DNA of 64,000 nt from Limnomonas spitsbergensis (taxonomy: Eukaryota > Chlorophyta > Chlorophyceae > Chlamydomonadales): the NCBI GenBank assembly GCA_037349105.1, contig JAYJMM010000072.1, positions 496,001 through 560,000 on the forward strand, written 5' to 3'. This document shows, piece by piece, positions 54,871-64,000 of the stretch (positions within the stretch are counted from its first letter, which is position 1; each line of letters opens with the position of its first letter). Under the pieces are notes generated by a model. It had not been told where the DNA came from. It saw nothing but the letters and a program-made list of their open reading frames with translations, and did no database searches. Both the position numbers and the translations under genes were made by a program.

Positions 54871-55403
54871 AAGTCTAAGATCTCAGTAATCTGACTTTCA
54901 TCTGGAGCAGAGTAACTTAAGTGCCTGAGTACCTAAAGTGCCTGAGTACGGCAGAGTTGTACACGGTACACGTGTAACGCGTAATAAGTAATAACTGGCT
55001 GGCGAGAGGGGGGTGGGTAGCGCAGGCGCAGGGAGGTGGGGGGACTGCTAGAAACTATTAGCAAGAAGTCTTGCCAAACGCAATGAAAGCAACTTGTCTC
55101 GCCTTTCCTTCTTGGGTTTTTGTAGGGACGTCCAATGTTGCAGCGTCCAGTCAGCCGCAGCCGGTGACTTGGTCAGGATCCGCGCTGGGATCTGCGTTCC
55201 AGTCACACACAACTTTTTAAATTCGGATAGCCTGCCTAGACAACTTGTTTTTTATTCCGCCATTCTTTACCTCCTCCCCTCGCTTCCACATCGCCACATG
55301 CATGCCAACATCAACTTCGTATTTCCTCGAGACCAGTGATACACGTGCGTTCATTGGTCTCTCTCCGGAGTCCCTATCTCTTTACATGCATGGTACTTAT
55401 ATA

Positions 55404-58400
55404 ATGAATCGACGCCTCCTACTATCTCTGGGCGTCTTGCTTACATCGGGATACTTGATTCGGAGCTCTAGCGCCGCGACGATCCCTGCCCCAGCTCCTC
55501 CCACCAAACCGATCAAGATATACATGTACGACCTCCCCCAATGGAAGAATTTCTCAGCGCATGGCGATGTCAGGTGCGATCCTAATAACTGGTCACCCTG
55601 CCCCCCCATGGCTGCTCTGATGCATGGTGACGCCAGATCGCTCCTTCAACTGTTGATCCTCCTACGCTGCCTTCTCCTTTCCTAAATGTGATGGCCTAGT
55701 CCTTCCAACGCTACCTCTGCATGCCCCCCTGTAAGCTCCTCACTGCTTGCGGCCCCCCGGACGCCCCTCCCTGCTTGCCCCCCTGTCTGCCCCCCACAGC
55801 ATGCCCCCAACGGCATGCCCCCCACTATATTGCCCCTTCTGCGTGCCCCATCTGCATGCCCTCTGCATGGTATGCTGGCTTCTTAAAGTTTTACACAAAG
55901 TGTCAAACTATTGAAGGAGCTTAAATCCAGTCTCTCCTCCCATGAGATCTTCGTCCCCGCTGCGAAGCATGGGCACAACCAACCATGCAGTTCTTGTCTC
56001 AGTGCATTTTGGGGAAGGCTACCGGGCGGCCACCTCTGGGCCTATGGAGGTCATCTCTTGGGTCCTGCTGGGCTGCCACCACTGGGCCGACGGGGACCAC
56101 CTGTGGGGGGCTGCTGGGTGGCCACATGCGTGCCGACGGACCAAACCTGAACCTGCTCAAACAGCAGGGCATGCTGAACCAAGCCCCCCCCACATCGGCG
56201 GTAGGCTGTGGTTTCAAAATGAATTGACGCTGGAGACCTCACTTTGCCATGGCGTTCACACTTCACTCCCACGATCTAACGCTCTGTTTCCCCCCCTCGC
56301 CACATCACATACACACAGGAGCTCGGACTATGGATTGGACCAGGTGAAAATGGGGCTGGGCATTAGGGGGTGCATGCCATAGTTTCTTTTTTACGCATTT
56401 CAGACACCTTTCAGCTACATCGTGGCCTACGGTCGAGGGGACCTGGTGCTGCATGCCCTGCTGCCTGGGCCATCGGCCTCAGGCCAGTCAAGGTTTGGTT
56501 CTAATAGGTCCTGCGGTGGCCATCTGGCGACCCCCCGATGTCATCCGGTGTGTACCGAACGAAATAAGAAGTGTTGCTGTGCACTTTTTTGTTTCTTACG
56601 GTTTAAACTCTCAGAGCTTACCCCTAAGCTCCGGGCATGGAAAAGCAAAAAGCAAAGCCGCTGAATCTTGAGAGCCCCAATAGGTATGCAGCGTCTTCCC
56701 ATGCCTGCCCGTGTCTTATGTCCCCTCCTTTTCCATCACACTATCTGTCTCGGTGAGTCATTTTTTAGTTGAAGTTGATGTATCCAGTCTATGTGATCAG
56801 CATTGATCCAAAGGAATCTCTCTCTCTCTTTCAACCACTGTATGCAGGTCTCTCACTCATAGCCCCTGAATGCAGATATTTTCCTCTCAACCATTGAATG
56901 CAGATATTTCCCTCTCAACGAATGAAGGCAAATCTTTCCCTGTCAACTATTGAAGGCCGATCTTTCCCTACCAACTGCTGAAAGCAGATATTTCCCTCTT
57001 GACCACGGATGGCAGGTTACTTGTGTTCCTCCTCGCACGGCACAGGCTGCACTGAGTGCAGATCTCTCCCCTCCGCTCTCCTCCTTGTTTAGCCAGCACA
57101 TTGTTGTCTGTAAATCTCCCTCTCTGCCACTGATCTGCATCCTACCGAGACTCAAGCCTTCAAAAGCAATTCAATGGCCACATCTGGCTGTTTTCAAAAT
57201 TTGAATTCCTCTCCACCACTTAAATCAAATCTCTCCCTCTCCACTACTGAAATTGAATAATCTCTCCCTCTTAAACACTAAAATAAATTCTCTCCCTCTC
57301 CACCACTGAAATCAAATTCCTCTCTCTCCACCACTGAAATCAAATCTCAGTATCTCTCCCTCTCCACCACTGAAATCAAATCTCAGTATCTCTCCCTCTC
57401 CACCACTGAAATCAAATCTCAGTATCTCTCCCTCTCCACCACTGAAGTCAAATCCCTCTCTCTCCACCACTGAAATCAAATCTCAGTATCTCTCCCTCTC
57501 CACCACTGAAATCAAATCCCTCTCTCTCCACCACTGAAATTAAATCTCAGTTTCTCTCCCTCTCCACCACTGTAATCAAATCTTAGTATCTCTCCCTCTC
57601 CACCACTGTTATCAAATCTCTCCCTCTCCACCACTGAAATCAAAATCCCTCTCTCTCCACCACTGAAATCAAATCTCAGTTTCTCACCCTCTCCACCACT
57701 GAAATCAAATCTCAGTTTCTCTCCCTCTCCACCTCTAAATCAAATCCCCCCCTCTCTGCCACTGACCTGCATCCTACCAATCCTGTAAGCCTTGGCAATT
57801 TTTGCAAGCAATTAAATGGCCACATCTGGCTGTTTACTTTCCTTGATTTCTCTCTCCACCACTGAAATCAAATCTTTTCCTCTCCCCCCCAATGCCAGAT
57901 CTTCCCAGAGCAGCTCAAGGCTAGTCGATACCTCACCAACATCCCGGAGGAGGCTGACTTTTTTTACGCCGACGCTTGGATCTTTTGGCCCCATGCCCTG
58001 AACCCCATCGACGAGATAGTAGCGGCCATGAGGTGCGGCCTCTGCTGAGTCATTCAAATCCTCGCCCAGGGCGTATTATTTATTTCAAATCCATGAACCC
58101 CATCGACGAGGTGGTGCGGCCATCTGGTGAGGACTCCATCCGATAGGCCAGTCAATTGACGCAACAGGGCGTGTTATCTATTATAAATGTATGTACTCCA
58201 TTGATAAGAAAACCGCAGCCAGCATGTGAGGGCTCTGTTCAGCCAGTGCATCCATTAAATACCAGGAACTCTGATCAGATCTGATCACTTGGATAGCTTG
58301 AATATCTTTTAACCCCATACCCAAGATCCCTAAACCGTAGTGTATTGTGCATCCACTTAACATAGGAAGCTCGGACCATGGTATGACAGGAAGGGTGGAA

Positions 58401-61400
58401 GAGATCACATCTTTGTCATCACTGGTAAGTCAGAGGGGGCCAGTGGAGGGATGGTTGTCGGGATCAATGCATGAGGTTCAGTGGATGCAGGCTCACCACT
58501 AATGGGTCCACAGGGGCGGGGGCCTTGTGGGAGATGTCACATCTTTCTCATCACTGGTTAGTCTGAGGGGGCAATCATGAAATGAGAAATATCACATCTA
58601 CAGAACACACTAACACAGTTGGGTCAATGGGGTCGATGGAATAGGGGAGAGCCACCACTTCACACATTTTGCATTGACAGTTTCCGGAAAAGGCAGGGAG
58701 CAGCGGGGCTTGATGCATCGGCCCCCCTTAGCCAATGGCCATGATGTAGCTTTTTGTTCATAAAGCATGCTTAAATAAACATTGCCTTTTGCTCGTCTTC
58801 CCTGCTGTTGCACCTGACCAGGGGGGGCGATGTCAGCACCTGGAGAAATCCACTGCCCCTCCCGTGCCCCTTCCCTGCCCCTGCCTCCCTGCCTGTTTAG
58901 CTGTCCAATCCTCTGCCCCTTCCCCGCCCCTGCCCCCTGCCTGTTTAGCTGACCAATCCTCTGCCTCTTCCCTGCCCCTGCCTCCCTGCCTGTTTAGCTG
59001 ACCAATCCTCTGCCCCTTCCCTGCACCTGCCTCCTTTCCTTGAGCTGACCAATCCTCTGCCTCTTCCCTGCCCCTGTCCCCTGCCTGTTAAGCTGTCCAA
59101 TCCTCTGCCCCTTCCCTGCCCCTGCCTCCCTGCCTGTTTTGGCTGACCAATCCTCTGCCCCTTCCCTGCACCTGCCTCCTTTCCTTGAGCTGACCAATCC
59201 TCTGCCTCTTCCCTGCCCCTGTCCCCTGCCTGTTAAGCTGTCCAATCCTCTGCCCCTTCCCTGCCCCTGCCTCCCTGCCTGTTTAGCTGACCAATCCTCT
59301 GCCCCTTCCCTGCACCTGCCTCCTGCCTGTTTAGCTGACCAATCCTCTGCCCCTTCCCTGCCCCTGTCCCCTGCCTGTTAAGCTGTCCAATCCTCTGCCC
59401 CTTCCCTGCCCCTGCCTCCCTGCCTGTTTAGCTGACCAATCCTCTGCCCCTTCCCTGCCCCTGCCTCCCTGCCTGTTAAGCTGACCAATCCTCTGCCTCT
59501 TCCCTGCCCCTGCCTCCCTGCCTGTTTAGCTGTCCAATCCTCTGCCCCTTCCCTGCCCCTGCCTCCCTGCCTGTTTAGCTGTCCAATCCTCTGCCCCTTC
59601 CCTGCCCCTGCCTCCCTGCCTGTTAAGCTGTCCAATCCTCTGCCCCTTCCCTGCCCCTGCCTCCCTGCCTGTTTAGCTGACCAATCCTCTGCCTCTTCCC
59701 TGCCCCTGCCCCCCTGCCTGTTAAGCTGACCAATCCTCTGCCCCTTCCCTGCCCCTGCCTCCCTGCCTGTTAAGCTGTCCAATCCTCTGCCCCTTCCCTG
59801 CCCCTGCCTCCCTGCCTGTTTAGCTATCCAATCCTCTGCCCCTTCCCTGCCCCTGCCTCCCTGCCTGTTTAGCTGTCCAATCCTCTGCCCCTTCCCTGCC
59901 CCTGCCTCCCTGCCTGTTAAGCTGTCCAATCCCCTGCCCCTTCCCTGCCCCTGCCTCCCTGCCTGTTTAGCTGTCCAATCCTCTGCCCCTTCCCTGCCCC
60001 TGCCTCCCTGCCTGTTAAGCTGTCCAATCCTCTGCCCCTTCCCTGCCCCTGCCTCCCTGCCTGTTAAGCTGACCAATCCTCTGCCCCTTCCCTGCCCCTG
60101 CCTCCCTGCCTGTTTAGCTGACCAATCCTCTGCCCCTTCCCTGCACCTGCCTCCTTTCCTTGAGCTGACCAATCCTCTGCCTCTTCCCTGCCCCTGCCTC
60201 CCTGCCTGTTAAGCTGACCAATCCTCTGCCCCTTCCCTGCCCCTGCCTCCCTGCCTGTTAAGCTGACCAATCCTCTGCCCCTTCCCTGCCCCTGCCTCCC
60301 TGCCTGTTAAGCTGACCAATCCTCTGCCCCTTCCCTGCCCCTGCCTCCCTGCCTGTTAAGCTGACCAATCCTCTGCCCCTTCCCTGCCCCTGCCTCCCTG
60401 CCTGTTAAGCTGACCAATCCTCTGCCCCTTCCCTGCCCCTGCCTCCCTGCCTGTTAAGCTGACCAATCCTCTGCCCCTTCCCTGCCCCTGCCTCCCTGCC
60501 TGTTAAGCTGTCCAATCCTCTGCCCCTTCCCTGCCCCTGCCTCCCTGCCTGTTAAGCTGTCCAATCCTCTGCCCCTTCCCTGCCCCTGCCTCCCTGCCTG
60601 TTTAGCTGTCCAATCCTCTGCCCCTTCCCTGCCCCTGCCTCCCTGCCTGTTTAGCTGTCCAATCCTCTGCCCCTTCCCTGCCCCTGCCTCCCTGCCTGTT
60701 AAGCTGACCAATCCTCTGCCCCTTCCCTGCCCCTGCCTCCCTGCCTGTTTAGCTGTCCAATCCTCTGCCCCTTCCCTGCCCCTGTCCCCTGCCTGTTAAG
60801 CTGACCAATCCTCTGCCCCTTCCCTGCCCCTGCCTCCCTGCCTGTTTAGCTGTCCAATCCTCTGCCCCTTCCCTGCCCCTGCCTCCCTGCCTGTTTAGCT
60901 GTCCAATCCTCTGCCCCTTCCCTGCCCCTGCCTCCCTGCCTGTTAAGCTGACCAATCCTCTGCCTCTTCCCTGCCCCTGCCTCCCTGCCTGTTAAGCTGA
61001 CCAATCCTCTGCCCCTTCCCTGCCCCTGCCTCCCTGCCTGTTAAGCTGACCAATCCTCTGCCCCTTCCCTGCCCCTGCCTCCCTGCCTGTTAAGCTGTCC
61101 AATCCTCTGCCCCTTCCCTGCCCCTGCCTCCCTGCCTGTTTAGCTGTCCAATCCTCTGCCCCTTCCCTGCCCCTGCCTCCCTGCCTGTTTAGCTGTCCAA
61201 TCCTCTGCCCCTTCCCTGCCCCTGCCTCCCTGCCTGTTAAGCTGTCCAATCCTCTGCCCCTTCCCTGCCCCTGTCCCCTGCCTGTTAAGCTGTCCAATCC
61301 TCTGCCCCTTCCCTGCCCCTGCCTCCCTGCCTGTTTAGCTGTCCAATCCTCTGCCCCTTCCCTGCCCCTGCCTCCCTGCCTGTTAAGCTGACCAATCCTC

Positions 61401-63364
61401 TGCCCCTTCCCTGCCCCTGCCTCCCTGCCTGTTAAGCTGACCAATCCTCTGCCCCTTCCCTGCCCCTGCCTCCTTTCCTTGAGCTGACCAATCCTCTGTC
61501 CCTGTTTCCCTGCTGTTGCAGCTGACCAGGGGCGATGTCAGTACCTGGAGAAATCCGTTGAAAAGGCGATTTTCTTGCATCACTGTGAGTCAAGACCGTA
61601 GGCCATTTCGCTGTGATCATGAAGGCGGGCATTGACGGGGCAGGGCGGAAAGGGGAGGGCGGATGGGGGCCGCTTGATTTTCCTGCATCACTGTCAGTAG
61701 AGGCTGGGTGGGTGGGGGGTGGTCTTTGACGGGGCAGGGCGGAAAGGGGAGGGAGTGTGAAGACTGTAGGTACCTGTAGGAGTGTTGCTTGTCATGCATT
61801 AGGGTTTATGATTTAGGGTTGAGTTTTAGGGTTAAGGTTTAGGGTTTAGGGAGTGTGTAGAATTTAGATATCTGTAGGAGTGTTGCTTGTCATGCATTAC
61901 CGCGATCAATCAAGCTCACTTACCTAATGGAATGCTGATTTTCCTGCATGACTGTCAGTACAGGATGGGTGGACTGGATTGGCATTGAGTATTTGAGTGT
62001 GTATATGAGTGAGTGCGGCCGTGTGAGGCTGTGTGCGCGTTTAGGTCGTCTGCATTTCATGCTCGCCTGAACCCGATTATGCTCTCTCCTCGTCACAGAT
62101 GGTGGCTCTCTGCACAGTACTGACTTCTTCCAGATGGATCTGACCAAGCAGTAAGTGTCATGGATAGGGTTGGATGGGTATGACAGTTGGGATTTTGATG
62201 ATTAGATTTGTATGCTCCGGGGAGATTTGGGAAGTCCATGTGTTTCTAAGTTATGGACCAGGGTAAGTAGTGGGTGTCATGATTGGGGTTTGTTGGGTAT
62301 GATAGGGGTTTTCATGATAACATTTGTATGCTTTGGGGGACATTTGCGGAACTGGTACCGGTATGTGGTTCAAGTGTACGGACTTCTTCCAGAAGCATCT
62401 GACTAAGCAGTGGGTATCATGGTTGTGGTTGGATGGGTATGAAAGTAGAGGTTCGATAATACATTGGCATGCTCTGGGGAGATTAGCGATTTACCGGTAT
62501 GCGTTTCAAGTGTTCTGACTTCTTCCAGATGGACCTCACCAAGCCGTGGGTATCATGGAGGGGGCTGGACGGGTACAGGAGGGATTTGTATGCTCTGGAG
62601 ATGTTTGAAATACATGGTTATGTTTTACGGACGTCTTCCACAAAGACTGAACTAAGCAGCCAAGCTGTCGCTTTCATGTGTGGTCTTTTAGGCCCAGAAC
62701 AATCGTTGCCTTCAGAGCCCGTAGTATCATTTCTGCAGCCGTTTAGACGGAGACACCGACGGGTTGGTCACCGCTTTTGGTGCCATGTGGGCAGAGGATT
62801 CATGCACGGTGCCCAAGTCCACATTTTCAGCCTGAGCCTTTTGTTTTAATCCTGCTGCACTTGGGGCGTCGAGGCCGACCGGCAGTTCACGGCCATCGAT
62901 GCCATGCGGGCAGAGGACCCATGCACGGTACCCCAATCCACATTATGTTTAGCGCCTTTTGTTTCATTCTTGTTGCAGTTGGGGGGGGAGACCGACCGGC
63001 TATTCACCGCCACGGATGCCATGCGAGCAGATGCTCCATGCACGGTACCCCAATCCACATTTAAACATTATGTTTCGGCGTCTTTTGTATTTATTCTTGT
63101 TGAAGTTGAGGCAGGGAGACCGACCGGCTGTTCACGGCTATTGATACTATGCGAGCAGACGCTCCATGCACGGTGCTCTAAACCACATTTTGTTTCAGCG
63201 CCTTTTGTTTTTTTTCCTGCTGCAGTTGGGGCGGGGAGACCGACCGGCTGTTCACGGCCATCGATGCCATGCGGGCAGAGGACCCATGCACGGTGCCCAA
63301 AGTGCGATGCGCTGAAGACAGCTTTGGGCGCAAGACCCCTGCGCTGTGCCACGTACCCTACCAG
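55404..63364 (+). CDS. Exostosin-like glycosyltransferase (GT47 family), 3' partial
   Basis: Seven plus-strand exons within the window: 55404-55573, 56319-56343, 57899-58032, 58366-58424, 61522-61584, 62099-62150, 63226-63364. All phases agree, and more exons must lie beyond 64000. The N-terminus MNRRLLLSLGVLLTSGYLIR is a signal anchor for a Golgi type II membrane protein. Family landmarks: IKIYMYDLPQWKN, LTNIPEEADFFYADAW, WYDRKGGRDHIFVITADQGR, KSVEKAIFLHHYGG, and GRKTPALCHVPYQ, after which the family normally has an IPP motif. GT47 enzymes build cell-wall or extracellular glycans; the acceptor cannot be told. In-frame ATGs also exist at 55386 and further upstream; 55404 was chosen because it puts the anchor at the start. 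Confidence 0.85.
55574..57898. other. Exostosin-like introns 1-2 with family A copies and a 30-40-bp array
   Basis: C-rich low complexity (55725-55870), family A pieces at 56025-56205 and reversed at 56400-56530, and a tandem array of CTCTCCACCACTGAAATCAA units (57215-57745, plus a copy at 57850) running to the exon 3 acceptor at 57898. Confidence 0.7.
58033..58365. repeat. Donor echoes of exostosin exon 3
   Basis: AACCCCATCGACGAGGTGGT with GCGGCCATCTGGTGAGG (near 58095-58130) copies the exon 3 end AACCCCATCGACGAGATAGT plus GCGGCCATGAG|GTGCGG. A more decayed copy lies near 58190-58235. Confidence 0.88.
58425..58620. repeat. Donor echoes of exostosin exon 4
   Basis: CACATCTTTCTCATCACTGG plus TTAGTCTGAGGGGGC (about 58536-58572) copies the exon 4 end and donor (CACATCTTTGTCATCACTG|GTAAGTCAG). 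Confidence 0.9.
58795..61521. repeat. 2.6-kb minisatellite bracketed by an echo of the exostosin exon 5 acceptor
   Basis: About 55-60 copies of a 44-45-bp unit (CTGACCAATCCTCTGCCCC, then TTCCCTGCCCCTGCCTCCC) fill about 58860-61490. The left edge (58798-58855) is a near-copy of the exon 5 acceptor and start (CCCTGCTGTTGCACCTGACC), which recurs intact at the right edge (61509-61584). The minisatellite thus sits between an echo and its source. Some internal units read CTGTCC in place of CTGACC. Confidence 0.93.
61585..62098. repeat. Donor echoes of exostosin exon 5
   Basis: TTGATTTTCCTGCATCACTG plus TCAGTA (near 61674) and CTGATTTTCCTGCATGACTG plus TCAGTA (near 61936) copy the exon 5 end GCGATTTTCTTGCATCACT|GTGAGT. 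A run of TTTAGGG-like motifs lies at 61800-61855. Confidence 0.88.
62151..62660. repeat. Donor echoes of exostosin exon 6
   Basis: At least two clear copies of the exon 6 end (GACTTCTTCCAGATGGATCT with the ACCAAGCA|GTAAGT donor) near 62380 and 62517, plus partial copies near 62260 and 62630. Repeated ATCATGG-GTTGGATGGGTA spacers lie between. Confidence 0.9.
62735..63225. repeat. Acceptor echoes of exostosin exon 7
   Basis: Four copies of the intron end plus the exon 7 start (GAGACCGACCGGCTGTTCAC and CCATGCACGGTGCCC) begin near 62748, 62865, 62980 and 63112 before the working exon at 63226. Each ends with a CCACATTTTGTTTCAGCGCC-like intron piece. Confidence 0.92.
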
Positions 63365-64000
63365 GTGCGTTGGGCGCGAGACAATGTCAGGGTTCATGGT
63401 TAAAACCCCACTAAGAATCTCGTACCATAAGCCCTGAACCCTAAATCCCAAAGTATGAACCCTGAAGCCTATACAATGTGCCCAACCAAAAGAACTAGAT
63501 TCGAACCCTGAACCCTAGACTTCCCCATTTTGTGCTCTGAGACCTCCTCCGCTTTCCAAAATTATAACATCCAATTTTTAGTAAACAGAATTACCGGTAT
63601 GGTAAAAAAACGTGATGAAGAAATTTCAATTACTTTGACTTCATTCCCGAGGCTCGAAAGCCATCTGCCGAAGAGCTTTTCTTGCAAGGTAGTGCAGAGG
63701 TGAATAAACCCCCTGCGACCACCTTATCCTGCCACGAGAACCCCTCAAAAAAACTGTAAATGGAGCCTCCAGGGCCATGTCTGGGGCCTTGCACCTCAGA
63801 CTCTCTGCCCCCCCCCCCAAATCCAGGCACCACTACCTGGATTTGGGGTTATGGGGGGGGGGGGGTGTACATTCTGCACCCGCTCAAAACCTAGAGGGGG
63901 TGCGGAAAATGCTGCATGGCCCAGTCTACCACTTATAGATAAGAGATGCGCGTTCGTTTGGCAGTCCGCCCCCCATTTGTGTCTATTTGCTTGGCTACGA
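63365..64000. other. Right-edge intron of the exostosin-like gene
   Basis: No exon is recognised. It contains CCCTGAACCCTAAA-type motifs (63430-63515) and a stem-loop (about 63815-63850) formed by CCCCAAATCCAGG and CCTGGATTTGGGG, flanked by C and G runs. Confidence 0.55.

Noticed and set aside
59378..60172. 264-codon open frame of repeated GREAGAGKGQRIGQLNRQG on the minus strand
   Set aside because: It is only the translation of the 44-45-bp minisatellite in an intron of the plus-strand exostosin gene; the frame is an effect of the repeat length.

Overview
This is nuclear DNA of a eukaryote, most likely a flagellated green alga (Chlorophyta). Five intact or near-intact nuclear genes can be joined exon by exon on both strands, plus a sixth that runs off the right edge. 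They include a chloroplast-type acyl carrier protein and a probable flagellar radial-spoke protein. The introns are long and repeat-filled, TTTAGGG-like motifs are scattered through them, and there are no bacterial operons. The species cannot be named from the sequence.

Layout: 1-6986 (+) is most of the polyprotein of a Ty3/gypsy-type LTR retrotransposon that carries a C5-cytosine DNA methyltransferase between RNase H and integrase and a PHD finger at its C-terminus. 6987-8760 is its 3' noncoding end with a direct repeat. 8885-15426 (-) is a MAM33/p32 mitochondrial matrix protein. 15427-18270 holds transposon debris. 18271-19899 (-) is a p23 (CS-domain) Hsp90 co-chaperone, divergent from XAP5/FAM50 (20242 to about 28001, +). 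28050-31810 is intergenic with MITE-like repeats. 31811-40172 (-) is an armadillo-repeat protein resembling RSPH14, divergent from a plastid-type adenylosuccinate synthetase (40545-49855, +). 51217-52417 (+) is plastid acyl carrier protein. 53.1-54.9 kb holds broken non-LTR retrotransposon pieces. 55404 to beyond 63364 (+) is an exostosin-like GT47 glycosyltransferase that continues past the window. The genes are unrelated housekeeping and flagellar genes, not a pathway cluster; two pairs share short divergent promoter regions.

The most unusual signal is structural. In four of the genes almost every long intron contains direct, often tandem, degenerate copies of the segment spanning one of its own exon-intron junctions (the exon edge plus the adjoining splice site); p23 has only a looser case at its 3' end. 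These 'exon-edge echoes' occur at donor sites, acceptor sites or both, on both strands, with periods of about 62 to 125 bp and up to nine copies. The inferred working splice junction always sits at the outer edge of the array. The short introns of the acyl carrier protein gene lack them. This suggests that introns here grow by repeated tandem duplication across splice junctions, leaving strings of decoy splice sites. The retrotransposon with its DNA methyltransferase is the second main point of interest.

All exon models were made by eye from splice motifs, reading-frame phase and family similarity. No alignment or database search was run.
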